Shown: positions 33,994 through 43,618, numbered from the stretch's first letter. The stretch: 64,000 nucleotides of DNA from a bacterium C-53 (GCA_003612525.1 RAZD01000017.1:1-64000), one strand, 5' to 3'. The notes: a model not told the origin generated them from the letters alone. A program made the numbers and translations.

Positions 33994-34821
33994 TTACGGA
34001 ACTGTCTTTTGCGCAATCAGCGTGTCCATGCAGTGCTTATGAGGCGTACCGCCGCTGCAGCAGTCAAATATTTCCTCTTTACAGGTATGAAACAGCCAGT
34101 CATGATAATAGCCGGATAATTCTCCGGAATGCCACGGGTGGCTTTGCTCCTCCTCCTGCGTGTTGTCTGGAGCAGGTGTAATAAAAGGTTTTTGTACAAA
34201 CACATTCACTGCGTTTATGCCGATATCTGAAGTATGCAGTTTTAAGCTGTTGAAAAACTCCATTCGTATATTCTGTGGAATCAGATGAAGAGTTCCGCTG
34301 CTGAGTATAATGTCATATTCACTGTCAGGGCGGTAGTCAAAAAGATTGGCTTTGAAAAAACGTACATCGGTTTTGTTTTGCCGTGCAAGTTTTTTTGCTT
34401 TTTCAATTCCCTGTTCTGAGCTGTCAAATGCGGTGACGTCATAGCCGCATTTGGCAAAGAAAACTGCATCTTTTCCCTCCCCGCAGCCAATATCCAGTAC
34501 ACGGTACGATTGAACCGGCGGGAGAAGTTTCATGACGTCATAGCAAATCGAGTTTGGAGTCAGTCCCCAGTAATATTCTTCGGTATTGTACCGCCCGTCG
34601 TATTCTGTCATGACACTGTTGTAACCAAACAGTGCATCTACGGTTGTGTGAAGCGCCGCGGCCAGTTTTGGGAGCATTTCTATATCCGGATATGCCGTGT
34701 TGTTTTCCCACTTTGACACTGCCTGAAAAGAGATATGGAGTGATGCTGCAAGCTGATTTTGGGTCAGTTCCAGTTCTCTGCGCCTTCTATATATGATATC
34801 TCCGATTTTTAAATGGCCCAT
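33994..34821 (-). CDS. XRE helix-turn-helix / SAM-dependent methyltransferase fusion
   Basis: A 275-aa two-domain protein. Residues 1-65 are an XRE-type helix-turn-helix (IGDIIYRRRRELELTQNQLAASLHISFQAVSKWENN). From about residue 95 it is a class I methyltransferase with motif I VLDIGCGEGKDAVFFAK, acidic end of beta-2 VTAFDSSEQG and motif IV-like DIILSSGTLHLI, closest in feel to TehB-type enzymes. I start at the ATG at 34821 (MGHLKIGD); the frame is open to 34905 but the added residues are unlike the family. Such fusions occur in Clostridia, and both the methyl acceptor and the DNA target are unknown. Stand-alone gene. Confidence 0.8.
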   Translation of the reverse strand: MGHLKIGDIIYRRRRELELTQNQLAASLHISFQAVSKWENNTAYPDIEMLPKLAAALHTTVDALFGYNSVMTEYDGRYNTEEYYWGLTPNSICYDVMKLLPPVQSYRVLDIGCGEGKDAVFFAKCGYDVTAFDSSEQGIEKAKKLARQNKTDVRFFKANLFDYRPDSEYDIILSSGTLHLIPQNIRMEFFNSLKLHTSDIGINAVNVFVQKPFITPAPDNTQEEEQSHPWHSGELSGYYHDWLFHTCKEEIFDCCSGGTPHKHCMDTLIAQKTVP

Positions 34822-34972
34822 TTCTGATTCGAATCTCCTTTTTCTTATTTTTTTTATCATAATATAGTAAAATGCCAATTTCAATAACGTAAGCATAGAG
34901 TTCACTTTAAAAATTCACCTGATGGTTGAATATAGAAAAATTGTAAAAAAAACATTACTATACAAAAAACTG

Positions 34973-35000
34973 TAAAAATCATATTCTGTATTGCCGATAT
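34973..35000 (+). promoter_or_regulatory. Sigma-28 (SigD/FliA) type promoter for flagellin
   Basis: TAAA at 34973-34976 and GCCGATAT at 34993-35000, separated by 16 bases. The consensus is TAAA-N15-GCCGATAA, so the -10 matches 7 of 8 positions. It is 31 bases before the flagellin ATG. This implies the host encodes a motility sigma factor. Confidence 0.8.
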
Positions 35001-35030
35001 AAACTACGATTAGAAAAGGTGGGATACTGT

Positions 35031-38000
35031 ATGGTAGTTCAGCATAATTTACATGCGATGTTTACAAACCGACAGCTTGGGATTGTCAACAAAGGAAAAG
35101 GAAAGACGACGGAACGGCTTTCTTCCGGTTACAAAATTAATCGGGCAGCGGATGATGCTGCCGGCCTTTCCATATCAGAGAAAATGCGCTATCAGATCAG
35201 AGGATTAGATCAGGGTGCGAATAATATTAAAGAAGGAATTGGATATTGTCAGACAGCCGACGGAGCTCTCAGTGAAGTGGAAGAAATGATACACAGGATG
35301 AACGAACTGGCTGTGAAGGCGGCGAATGGTACGAATTCTTACACGGACAGAGCGTTCATCGATCAGGAAGTGCAGCTGCTGAAGACGGAGATGGAACGTG
35401 TCTGCGAGACGACAAAATACAATGAAGAGTATATATTCAGGGGGAAGGAAGATAAAAGCACGTATCTGTACGATGTATATGATCTTGGTTTTGCCGGTTA
35501 TCCGGACGATTTGTATATCTATAATGACAGTTATGACAGTGTGACAGGAACTGCCGCATATGGCGGTATTGCATATCATGGGAAACGGTATTCATGGGCC
35601 GGCATCAGTTCCGCTATGTATGACAATACAACCGGATTGTTTCATAAAGGGACATATACATTGAAGGCGGATGACGGCACTTCTTTAACCCTTGTATGCG
35701 AAGAGGGCAGTAAGCCTCCTCAGGTATCGAGAAAGTTTACCACATCGGCGGACCGGTCGGGCATCTATGTGAATGGAGAACAAATCAGCTGGAGCGATGT
35801 GAAGACGCAGTCAGGTGAGCCGATCAGGGACGGGAATATTCTGAACGAAGCGTACTATTTTGAGTATCATGGAGTGGTCGCGTCGTTTACGCCGGAACAG
35901 GGAGAAGATTTACACGATGTGATTGCGCGCCTGTCAGGGACGAACTGGGAGAGTACTTACAGGATGCCTACGGAGGAACAGGCGCTTTATGCGAATCTGA
36001 CAGGAAATTTTATCAATTTTATCAGTAATGATGAAGTGAAAAAATACATAGACGGAGATGCCGATTTTACGACGAATGATTTTACAATCCGTGCGGGCGA
36101 CGGGACAAACGGAACATTTGACGGCATATGGCTGGAGCAGAATGGCGCAGTGGTAGCCGGGTCGCAGAAGTCATGGGCGGATGTCGGAATTACAAACTGG
36201 GGAAATCAAAGCACAGATGTGTGGAATGATATTACATACAATTTCACATATGACCCGGATACAAGCACGAAAGCCGATACAGATCTGAGCTTTAAATTTC
36301 AGATGATTAATGAAACCAGCAAAGATTCTGTTATTGATGCGCTTGACGGCGTAAAACTTTCGGAAGCGCGTTCGCTGAAACTTGATAATCATGCGGATTT
36401 ATCCGTGACAACCAGTCAAAATGTATTGAGTGGAAAGGTAATCCGCGATACCATTAATCTGACGCTTGAGGAAGAATACGGACTGGGGCGGGATTACACA
36501 AAGATCAGTGATTCGTTCGGAAGCGCAAAGCTGAATTACGATGGGACAAATTTTTACTTAGGATATACCAATACCGTGAACGGTGTAACCATTGCAAAAG
36601 ATTATAGTAATTCAAAGACGCAGACGGATGCGCTTGTGAATGCGATTAAAGGGAAAATAACGAAAGATATGGCCAGTTATCTGCAGGTGATAACAGCGCG
36701 TTATGTAGCCGGGGCCAGCAAACCGAATGACATTAATCTGTCGGCGCTTCTGACGCCGGGGAATATTACGGGCGGAGGCGGCACCACTTATCTTGAGGAT
36801 GTGGTTACGTTCAACCCGGCAGATACGAATCTGAAGATTACGCAGAATATAACGAAGGAGACAAGTTTTTCCGGTGCAAAAATTGATTTTTCCGGCCTGG
36901 GTACAAGTTATCAGCTGGCGGATTTAATCGGCATGGGATTTAATTCCACATGTCAGACATGTAATAACCATTACAGTATTCAGTTCACAACTCCTTCAAT
37001 CGCGAATACGACATGGAAAAGTATGACTGCCGCGGATGGCAATTCCTATAATTATTCTTATGAAAAATCGGGCAATGATCATACACTCTATATTGATATT
37101 GACTCAATGATAGGAAAAATGAATGACGGCATACAGTTTACGAATGCGGTTGTGGATATTATAAACAGCGCCGGGTATGATTTTCACTACAGCCAGTATG
37201 CGACGTATTCGGATAATGCTGAACTTTATGTATTTGATAACAGGCCCCAGTATGTAGATAAAGACAGTAATACTTCAACGGCAACAGATGCTTCCTTCTC
37301 TCCATATGCATATGGGTTTAATACAATCACAGAGTTTGATATTGATCTGTCTGACCAGAATAATCTGTCGGAGAATGTAAAAGTCCGGTATGAGTATGAT
37401 TATTCTGACTTGTTCAGCGTTGATAAGCTGGTGATTGATTATAAAGCGGATGCAAATGGCGATTATGTTCTGAATCCTGCAACGAATCAATATGAAAAAT
37501 ACGATCCGGCGCAGCATGCCGGTATGCAGAGATACAACATAGATAATATTTCGCTGGATACACAGGGAAAGACGCTGGATGAGTATATGTCTGAATATGT
37601 CCGGGATACCATCTTTAAAGATGTCGCCGATGCTTCGGAGATGGGGTTTGTCAGTGAGTATGCCAAATATGGGATTACAGGACACCAAAATGACAACAAA
37701 GCAATGGTTACTGAATACAATACGCCTTACCAGATTAAGCCGAAAAGAAATATGGGAGGATGCGTGAATGAAGGCCTGAGAATCCAGTGCAGTTCAACTG
37801 TGCCGGACCATATCTATATTCCCAAGCAGGTATTGACTCTATTTGGAATGGGGTTAATGGGCGCGGGTGTGAAGACGGAAGAGGATGCAAGAAGAATGAT
37901 TCAGCTGGCGGACCGTGCTTTAAGAAAAGTCAGCGGGATACGGAGTGAATTTGGCGCTTATCAGAATCGTCTTGAACATGCGTATGATAATGTGAGAAAT

Positions 38001-38162
38001 ACCGCAGAAAATACCACTGCTTCCGAATCCCGCATTCGAGATGCGGATATGGCGCTTGAAATGGTAAACTTTTCAAAGGGAAGCATTCTGGGGCAGATCG
38101 GGGAATCTATGCTGGCACAGGCAAATTCAAATCATAACCAGGTGTTAAGCCTCCTTCAATAA
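35031..38162 (+). CDS. fliC: Giant flagellin
   Basis: Filament protein of the flagellum. The N-terminal D0/D1 segment is canonical (VVQHNLHAMFTNRQLG, SSGYKINRAADDAAGLSISEKMR, and the TLR5-contact helix RMNELAVKAANGT), and so is the C-terminal segment (IRSEFGAYQNRLEHAYDN, SRIRDADMALEMVNFSK, ending in LSLLQ). At 1043 aa it is two to three times the usual length, owing to roughly 750 residues of variable insertion between about 150 and 900. The insertion holds several cysteines, rare in flagellins, including Cys641-x-x-Cys644 (TCQTCNNHYS) and a late GGCVNEG/IQCSST pair. No HExxH motif was found, so it is not a flagellinolysin. ATG at 35031 follows AAGGTGGG; expression is from a sigma-28 promoter. 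Confidence 0.95.
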   Translation: MVVQHNLHAMFTNRQLGIVNKGKGKTTERLSSGYKINRAADDAAGLSISEKMRYQIRGLDQGANNIKEGIGYCQTADGALSEVEEMIHRMNELAVKAANGTNSYTDRAFIDQEVQLLKTEMERVCETTKYNEEYIFRGKEDKSTYLYDVYDLGFAGYPDDLYIYNDSYDSVTGTAAYGGIAYHGKRYSWAGISSAMYDNTTGLFHKGTYTLKADDGTSLTLVCEEGSKPPQVSRKFTTSADRSGIYVNGEQISWSDVKTQSGEPIRDGNILNEAYYFEYHGVVASFTPEQGEDLHDVIARLSGTNWESTYRMPTEEQALYANLTGNFINFISNDEVKKYIDGDADFTTNDFTIRAGDGTNGTFDGIWLEQNGAVVAGSQKSWADVGITNWGNQSTDVWNDITYNFTYDPDTSTKADTDLSFKFQMINETSKDSVIDALDGVKLSEARSLKLDNHADLSVTTSQNVLSGKVIRDTINLTLEEEYGLGRDYTKISDSFGSAKLNYDGTNFYLGYTNTVNGVTIAKDYSNSKTQTDALVNAIKGKITKDMASYLQVITARYVAGASKPNDINLSALLTPGNITGGGGTTYLEDVVTFNPADTNLKITQNITKETSFSGAKIDFSGLGTSYQLADLIGMGFNSTCQTCNNHYSIQFTTPSIANTTWKSMTAADGNSYNYSYEKSGNDHTLYIDIDSMIGKMNDGIQFTNAVVDIINSAGYDFHYSQYATYSDNAELYVFDNRPQYVDKDSNTSTATDASFSPYAYGFNTITEFDIDLSDQNNLSENVKVRYEYDYSDLFSVDKLVIDYKADANGDYVLNPATNQYEKYDPAQHAGMQRYNIDNISLDTQGKTLDEYMSEYVRDTIFKDVADASEMGFVSEYAKYGITGHQNDNKAMVTEYNTPYQIKPKRNMGGCVNEGLRIQCSSTVPDHIYIPKQVLTLFGMGLMGAGVKTEEDARRMIQLADRALRKVSGIRSEFGAYQNRLEHAYDNVRNTAENTTASESRIRDADMALEMVNFSKGSILGQIGESMLAQANSNHNQVLSLLQ

Positions 38163-38177
38163 AAAGGGTTTATAATG

Positions 38178-38219
38178 AAAGACACTGCATGGAACGGAAA
38201 ATCATGCAGTGTCTTTTTT
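38178..38219 (+). terminator. Flagellin terminator
   Basis: GACACTGCATG (38181-38191) and CATGCAGTGTC (38203-38213) form a perfect 11-bp stem flanked by A and T runs (TTTTTT after). Confidence 0.93.
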
Positions 38220-38317
38220 GAGGAAACAGCATTTGCTTTGCAAAAGAAGCGTCGTTGATAAAATGAATTTTTTTGTATATAATTTTAGAATGGAAGCGGA
38301 TGTTGGAGGTTAGAATT

Positions 38318-39004
38318 ATGAAAAAAATAAATTGTATTTTAATGTTTGTTTTAGGCATTGTTTTATGCGCCGGCTGTGCGGATACGGCAGAACCGGAAGA
38401 GCGCCGTTCTGCCTCAAAGCTGCCGGTAATATCTGTGGAGCCGTCTGAGGAGCCGGAGGAAAAGGAAGAATCTGTAGAGGAGCCGATCGCGTTAAGCGAC
38501 GATGAAAAGAAGCTTTTCACTGATTTTATTCGGGAGCGGGAAAATTATGGCTTTGTTTTATCCGAATACGATGTGCCGGAGAAAGTAGATCTCAGTGAGG
38601 TTCTTTACAGCGGTGCCGGGTTCGGGGAACCGATTCCGGAGGAAGAGATTCCACTTTATCTGGAAGCGACTCGGAATGAGTTTATGGATACGGATTGTTT
38701 GAAATTTCCCCAAAAGAGCATTGATGAGTTTTTGCAGAGAAAGCTTGGAATCAGATTTGACGATTTGCAAAGACCTTTTGAATGGACTTACCTTTCGGAT
38801 ACGGATTCCTATTATAACATGGCCGGAGATACCAATTACGTCTTACTTTCCTGTGAAGAAGGAAGCCGGAAGGGAGATACGTATACCTTGCGGTTTGTGC
38901 CGGAAGATGACTGGTATCCTGTATTTTTCAGCACAGAAACGGTCATTGAGGAGACAAATGATGGATATCACTTTATTTCCAATCATATCCTGATGGAAGA
39001 ATGA
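38318..39004 (+). CDS. Putative lipoprotein of unknown function
   Basis: A 228-aa secreted protein. The start at 38318 (GGAGG upstream) gives a signal peptide MKKINCILMFVLGIVL and a lipobox LCAGC, so the mature protein would be lipidated at that Cys and membrane-anchored. An acidic, Pro/Glu-rich linker (EPSEEPEEKEE) leads to a folded domain of about 170 residues with no motif I recognise. It sits between the flagellin terminator and the flotillin promoter, so it has no obvious operon partner. Confidence 0.7.
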   Translation: MKKINCILMFVLGIVLCAGCADTAEPEERRSASKLPVISVEPSEEPEEKEESVEEPIALSDDEKKLFTDFIRERENYGFVLSEYDVPEKVDLSEVLYSGAGFGEPIPEEEIPLYLEATRNEFMDTDCLKFPQKSIDEFLQRKLGIRFDDLQRPFEWTYLSDTDSYYNMAGDTNYVLLSCEEGSRKGDTYTLRFVPEDDWYPVFFSTETVIEETNDGYHFISNHILMEE

Positions 39005-39023
39005 CGAAAAACAAGGATATAAA

Positions 39024-39052
39024 TTGAATTTCCTTCATATATATTGTATACT
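39024..39052 (+). promoter_or_regulatory. Promoter of the flotillin gene
   Basis: TTGAAT (39024-39029), 17-base spacer, TATACT (39047-39052), with a leader of about 120 bases to the ATG at 39181. Confidence 0.6.
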
Positions 39053-39180
39053 TGATACTATCATGAAAATTGTCGAAAACAGACGATAGTTCATGGTCGG
39101 GGCTTTTAAAGTCCTGAATCTGTGCATTCCGGACATACAAGGGTTTCCGGAGTGTATCATCAGGAATAGGAGGAAAATCT

Positions 39181-40761
39181 ATGAGTGTTATAAGTGCTTA
39201 CATTGGAACCATTCTTCTTGTGCTGGCCGTAGTTCTGGTTGTCGTCATAGTAGTGACGGGTTACAAGAAGGCGCCGCCTGACACGGCATTTATCATTTCC
39301 GGTCTGCGCAAGAAGGTAATTATCGGAAAGGCGAGTGTCAAGATTCCGTTTTTTGAACGTCTTGACAAGCTGAGCCTGAAACTGATTGCCATTGATGTGA
39401 AGACGTCGAATGCGGTGCCTACTGCGGATTACATTAATATTCAGGTGGATGCGGCCGTAAATGTCAAGATCAGCAGTGAACCTTCACGGCTTGCGCTTGC
39501 AGCGGAAAATTTTCTGAACCAGAATACTCAGTACATAGCGGGTATTGCAAGAGAAGTGCTGGAAGGCAATATGCGTGAGATTGTAGGGCGTATGCGGCTT
39601 GAGGAAATGGTCAGTGACCGTCAGAAATTTGCAAATCTTGTCAAAGAGAATGCGGAGCCTGACCTGGCGGCAATGGGACTTGACATTGTGAGTTTTAATG
39701 TGCAGAATTTTGCCGACGGCAACGGTGTTATTGACGACCTCGGTATTGACAATATTTCTCAGATCAAGAAAAAGGCGGCGATAGCGAAGGCGGAAGCGGA
39801 TAAAGAAATTGCGGTTGCGAAAGCGGAAGCGGATAAACAGGCGAATGATGCGCGTGTGAATGCCGCAAGGGAGATCGCGAAGAAGAACAATGAGCTTGCA
39901 TTGCAGCAGGCTGAACTTAAGAAGCAGGAAGATACGAAGAAAGCGGAAGCGGATGCCGCTTACAAAATTCAGGAACAGGAGCAGAGAAGGACGATCGAAA
40001 TTGCGACTGCGGAAGCAAGTATTGCAAAGCAGGAAAAAGAGGTTGTCTTAAAACAAAGGGAAGCGGAAGTGCGTGAAAAAGCGCTTGATGCGGAAGTAAA
40101 GAAGAAAGCGGAAGCGGAGAAATTCGCCCGTCAGCAGCAGTCAGAGGCAGAGCTATATGAGCGCCAGAAGAAGGCGGAAGCGGAGAAATTCGAGATTGAG
40201 AAGCAGTCGGAGGCGAAGAAGGCGACGGCAGAGGCGCAGAAATTCGAGATTGAGAAACAGGCGGAGGCAATGAAAGCGACGGCGGAAGCGCAGAAATTCC
40301 AGAAAGAGCAGGAAGCAGTCGGTATCCGTATGGTCGGTGAAGCGGAGGCGGAGGCAATTCGTGCGAAGGGTCTTGCGGAAGCGGAGGCGATGGAGAAGAA
40401 AGCGGAAGCATATCAGAAATATAATAATGCGGCGATGGCGGAGATGCTGATTAAAGTATTGCCGGATATTGCCGGAAAGATCTCGGAACCGCTGAAACAG
40501 ATCGACAAGATTACGATCATCGGAGGCGGAAGCGGTTCGGACAATGGGCTCGGAGACGTTGCGGGCAATGTGCCGGCGGTTATGGCGAAACTGTTTGAAT
40601 CAATGAAAGAGACCGTCGGAATTGATCTTGCGGATATCATGAAAGCCGGAACTTACGATGCGAAAGTGAACCGCAATATCAATATTTCAGGTTTGGAAGG
40701 CGAAGCGGAAAACAGCAAGGGAGAAGTTCTGTCGGCGGCTGTTGAATCATCACTTCAATAA
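39181..40761 (+). CDS. floT: Flotillin-like SPFH-domain membrane protein
   Basis: Scaffold of functional membrane microdomains. The 526-aa protein has one N-terminal membrane anchor (YIGTILLVLAVVLVVVIVV), an SPFH/band 7 domain from about 30 to 200 (PPDTAFIISGLRKKVI, FFERLDKLSLKLIAIDVKT), then a long Ala/Glu/Lys-rich coiled coil from about 200 to 415 typical of flotillins, and a C-terminal segment with GMA-like LPDIAGKISEPLKQIDKITIIGGG. Within the coiled coil an 18-residue unit starting KFEIEKQ is tandemly repeated. B. subtilis floT has an NfeD partner (floA/yuaF); none is adjacent here. Strong AGGAGG site at the ATG. Confidence 0.92.
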   Translation: MSVISAYIGTILLVLAVVLVVVIVVTGYKKAPPDTAFIISGLRKKVIIGKASVKIPFFERLDKLSLKLIAIDVKTSNAVPTADYINIQVDAAVNVKISSEPSRLALAAENFLNQNTQYIAGIAREVLEGNMREIVGRMRLEEMVSDRQKFANLVKENAEPDLAAMGLDIVSFNVQNFADGNGVIDDLGIDNISQIKKKAAIAKAEADKEIAVAKAEADKQANDARVNAAREIAKKNNELALQQAELKKQEDTKKAEADAAYKIQEQEQRRTIEIATAEASIAKQEKEVVLKQREAEVREKALDAEVKKKAEAEKFARQQQSEAELYERQKKAEAEKFEIEKQSEAKKATAEAQKFEIEKQAEAMKATAEAQKFQKEQEAVGIRMVGEAEAEAIRAKGLAEAEAMEKKAEAYQKYNNAAMAEMLIKVLPDIAGKISEPLKQIDKITIIGGGSGSDNGLGDVAGNVPAVMAKLFESMKETVGIDLADIMKAGTYDAKVNRNINISGLEGEAENSKGEVLSAAVESSLQ

Positions 40762-40808
40762 AAGAAAATCTGCATAGTTTTTTGCCAGATTGCTCATACT
40801 GATAAAAA

Positions 40809-40850
40809 GAAAAGTCGGCGATACGGATGAAAAGTGTCGCCGGCTTTTCT
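40809..40850 (+). terminator. Terminator after the flotillin gene
   Basis: GAAAAGTCGGCGA (40809-40821) pairs with TCGCCGGCTTTTC (40837-40849) with one mismatch-like T.G position; a short T-rich tail follows. Confidence 0.75.
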
Positions 40851-40882
40851 ATGTAAGGTCACACAGAGAAAGGAGCAATAAA

Positions 40883-42187
40883 ATGCATTTGCAGAGATTG
40901 ATTGTCACAGACGTACACGGAAGAGAAGTCCTTGATTCCCGGGGAAACCCGACAGTAGAGGCGGAAGTAACGGTAACGGATGGCCAGCGGGAATACCGCG
41001 GCGTGGCGGCAGTGCCCTCCGGTGCGAGCACGGGCAGTTTTGAGGCGGTGGAACTCAGGGATGGCGGCAAGAAGTATTGCGGCAAAGGCGTGGAGAATGC
41101 GGTTTGCAATATAAACGGAGAAATTCGCAATGCGCTTCTTGGGTTAAACGCAATGAATCAGAGGCATATTGATCATCTTATGATTGAGAGGGACGGAACG
41201 GAGAATAAAGGGCGTCTTGGCGCCAATGCTATTCTCGGAGTGTCGATGGCGAATGCGAGAGCATGTGCAGAAGCTTTGTCCATGCCGCTTTATCGCTATC
41301 TGGGAGGTACGAATACGTTTCTTCTGCCGGTTCCGATGATGAATATTTTAAATGGCGGCGTTCATGCGGATAATACGGTGGACTTTCAGGAATTTATGAT
41401 TATGCCGGTCAGTGCGCAGACATTTTCGGACCGTCTTCGTATTTGCGCTGAAATTTATCATAAACTGAAAGATATTCTGAAACAAAAGGGACTTTCGACC
41501 GCTGTCGGGGATGAAGGAGGATTTGCTCCGAACCTTCCGGATGCAGAAGCGGTGCTTACGCTGATCGTGGAAGCGTCGGAAGCAGCCGGATATAAAATGG
41601 GAGAAGACATCAGGATTGCAATGGATGCTGCGGCAAGCGAATTGTATGATGAGAAGAGCCGCACATATTACTTCCCGGGCGAAAGCAAGATGCGCGGCAG
41701 TGAAGTGCGCAGGAATTCAGCTGAGATGATCGACTATTACGAGAGCCTGATTGCGAAATTTCCGATCTGCTCGATTGAGGACGGTCTTCATGAAGAGGAC
41801 TGGGACGGCTGGAAGCAGCTTACGGAACGCGTCGGCAGGAAGATACAGCTTGTCGGAGATGACCTGTTCGTGACAAACAGTAAGCGCCTTTTCAAGGGAA
41901 TTACAGAGTCCTGTGCGAATGCGATTCTTGTGAAGGTCAACCAGATCGGGAGTGTCACGGAGGCGATGGATGCCATTGAAATGGCGCATAAGGCAGGATA
42001 TAAGGCAGTGATTTCCCATCGTTCGGGCGAGACGGAAGATACCTTTATAGCAGACCTTTCCGTTGCTGTAAATGCAGGCCAGATCAAGACAGGCGCACCG
42101 TGCAGAAGTGAGCGTACGGCGAAGTACAATCAGCTTCTCAGAATTGAAGAGGATTTAAACAGGCAGGAATGCAACGCAGCAGAGTGA
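40883..42187 (+). CDS. eno: Enolase (phosphopyruvate hydratase)
   Basis: Converts 2-phosphoglycerate to phosphoenolpyruvate with Mg2+. The 434-aa protein shows the full set of motifs: [15 protein letters not shown], the mobile loop [42 protein letters not shown], the metal/catalytic region [14 protein letters not shown] and [21 protein letters not shown], and the signature [15 protein letters not shown]. Start at 40883 with AAAGGAG upstream. It is monocistronic between two terminators. Codon use is ordinary (many GCG, CGG and ACG codons), unlike the biased gap-pgk-tpiA genes, so it may not be the major glycolytic enolase. Confidence 0.96.
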   Translation: MHLQRLIVTDVHGREVLDSRGNPTVEAEVTVTDGQREYRGVAAVPSGASTGSFEAVELRDGGKKYCGKGVENAVCNINGEIRNALLGLNAMNQRHIDHLMIERDGTENKGRLGANAILGVSMANARACAEALSMPLYRYLGGTNTFLLPVPMMNILNGGVHADNTVDFQEFMIMPVSAQTFSDRLRICAEIYHKLKDILKQKGLSTAVGDEGGFAPNLPDAEAVLTLIVEASEAAGYKMGEDIRIAMDAAASELYDEKSRTYYFPGESKMRGSEVRRNSAEMIDYYESLIAKFPICSIEDGLHEEDWDGWKQLTERVGRKIQLVGDDLFVTNSKRLFKGITESCANAILVKVNQIGSVTEAMDAIEMAHKAGYKAVISHRSGETEDTFIADLSVAVNAGQIKTGAPCRSERTAKYNQLLRIEEDLNRQECNAAE

Positions 42188-42243
42188 AAGAGATTTCAAT
42201 AGATATATTGTGAAAACATTATGTTTTACAGGCGAAAAGAGAG

Positions 42244-42282
42244 AACGCTGGAGGGGGATAAGAACCCTGTCCGGCGTTTTTC
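42244..42282 (+). terminator. Terminator of the enolase gene
   Basis: AACGCTGGA (42244-42252) pairs with TCCGGCGTT (42270-42278; one T.G pair), followed by TTTT. Confidence 0.8.
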
Positions 42283-42296
42283 GCTGCGCTCGGCAG

Positions 42297-42325
42297 TTGC
42301 GGATTCCTTTGAAAAATGCTACAAT
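42297..42325 (+). promoter_or_regulatory. Promoter of proA
   Basis: TTGCGG (42297-42302), 17-base spacer, TACAAT (42320-42325), 37 bases before the proA ATG. Confidence 0.6.
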
Positions 42326-42362
42326 GTCCGATAATGGGAAAAGAAATGATGGGAGGAAATCA

Positions 42363-43610
42363 ATGGATTATTTAATAGAAATCGGAAAACGTGCCAAAGA
42401 CGCTTCCATGATAATGAATCTTCTGAATACCGAAACGAAAAACAGAGGATTGAAAAAGGTGGCAGAGGCGCTTGTGAATGAGTCTTCAAAGATTCTGAAA
42501 GCAAACAGGGAAGATGTCGAAAAGGCAGAGAAGAATGGAATGAAACCGTCGATGGTGGACCGCCTGATGCTGAGTGAGGACCGTATAAAAGGAATGGCGG
42601 AAGGTCTTCTGCAGCTGATTGATCTAAAAGACCCGATCGGTGAGGTGATGGAGCGTTTTGAGCGTCCCAATGGTCTGCTGATTGAGAAAAAACGTGTTCC
42701 GATGGGCGTGGTCGGAATTATTTACGAGTCAAGGCCAAATGTGACCGCAGATGCTTTCGGACTTTGCTTTAAAGCCGGGAATGCTGTAATTTTAAGAGGG
42801 GGAAGCGATGCGCTTACATCGAATGCCGCCATTGTGAATGTGATCAGAGAGGCGCTTCATGCAGAAAACCTTCCGGCTGATGCAATTCAGCTGATTGAGG
42901 ATGCGAGTCGTGAGACAGCGGCAGAATTTATGAAACTGAACAAATATGTAGACTTGCTGATTCCACGGGGCGGGGCAGGGCTTATACGGACCGTTGTTTC
43001 AAATAGCACCATCCCTGTGATAGAAACCGGAACAGGCAATTGCCATATTTATGTGGATGAGTCGGCGAACCTTTTAATGGCAGTGGAGATTATAGATAAT
43101 GCCAAGACTCAGCGCATGGGCGTCTGCAATGCGTGCGAATCTCTTGTGATACATAAGAATATTGCGAAAGAGGCGGTGCCGGCTATTTATGAGCGGCTTC
43201 ATGGAAAATCTGTGGAGGTGCGCGGATGTGAGGAGTCAAGAAAAGACTGTGGCGGCATCGTGCCTGCGACGGAGGAGGATTATGGAACCGAATACTGCGA
43301 TGCCATAATTTCTATGAAAGTAGTCGATTCGGTGGACGAAGCGATCGCGCATGTGAACCGCTATACGACACACCATTCGGAGGCAATTATTACGGAAAAT
43401 AAAGAAAATGCGGAGAAATTCCTGAGCGAAGTGGATGCGGCGGCGGTGTATGTCAATGCATCGACACGCTTTACCGACGGATATGAGTTCGGATTTGGTG
43501 CGGAGATCGGAATCAGCACGCAGAAGCTTCACGCCAGAGGACCGATGGGTCTTCCGGCGCTGACTACAATCAAATACGTGATTCATGGAAGCGGACAAAT
43601 CAGAAGTTAG
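42363..43610 (+). CDS. proA: Gamma-glutamyl phosphate reductase
   Basis: NADPH-dependent second step of proline synthesis from glutamate. The 415-aa aldehyde-dehydrogenase-fold protein has [19 protein letters not shown], the cofactor region [21 protein letters not shown], the catalytic Cys in [11 protein letters not shown], and the C-terminal [31 protein letters not shown]. It is full length. The start is the ATG at 42363 after GGGAGG. The usual partner proB is not adjacent, so it must be elsewhere. Confidence 0.96.
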   Translation: MDYLIEIGKRAKDASMIMNLLNTETKNRGLKKVAEALVNESSKILKANREDVEKAEKNGMKPSMVDRLMLSEDRIKGMAEGLLQLIDLKDPIGEVMERFERPNGLLIEKKRVPMGVVGIIYESRPNVTADAFGLCFKAGNAVILRGGSDALTSNAAIVNVIREALHAENLPADAIQLIEDASRETAAEFMKLNKYVDLLIPRGGAGLIRTVVSNSTIPVIETGTGNCHIYVDESANLLMAVEIIDNAKTQRMGVCNACESLVIHKNIAKEAVPAIYERLHGKSVEVRGCEESRKDCGGIVPATEEDYGTEYCDAIISMKVVDSVDEAIAHVNRYTTHHSEAIITENKENAEKFLSEVDAAAVYVNASTRFTDGYEFGFGAEIGISTQKLHARGPMGLPALTTIKYVIHGSGQIRS

Positions 43611-43618
43611 GCAATGCA

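Noticed and set aside
35031-38162. Flagellinolysin (flagellin with a metalloprotease insertion).
   Set aside because: No HExxH motif was found anywhere in the insertion.
39790-40430. Ala/Glu-rich repetitive DNA as a CRISPR array or microsatellite.
   Set aside because: It is coding sequence of the flotillin coiled coil with no spacer structure.
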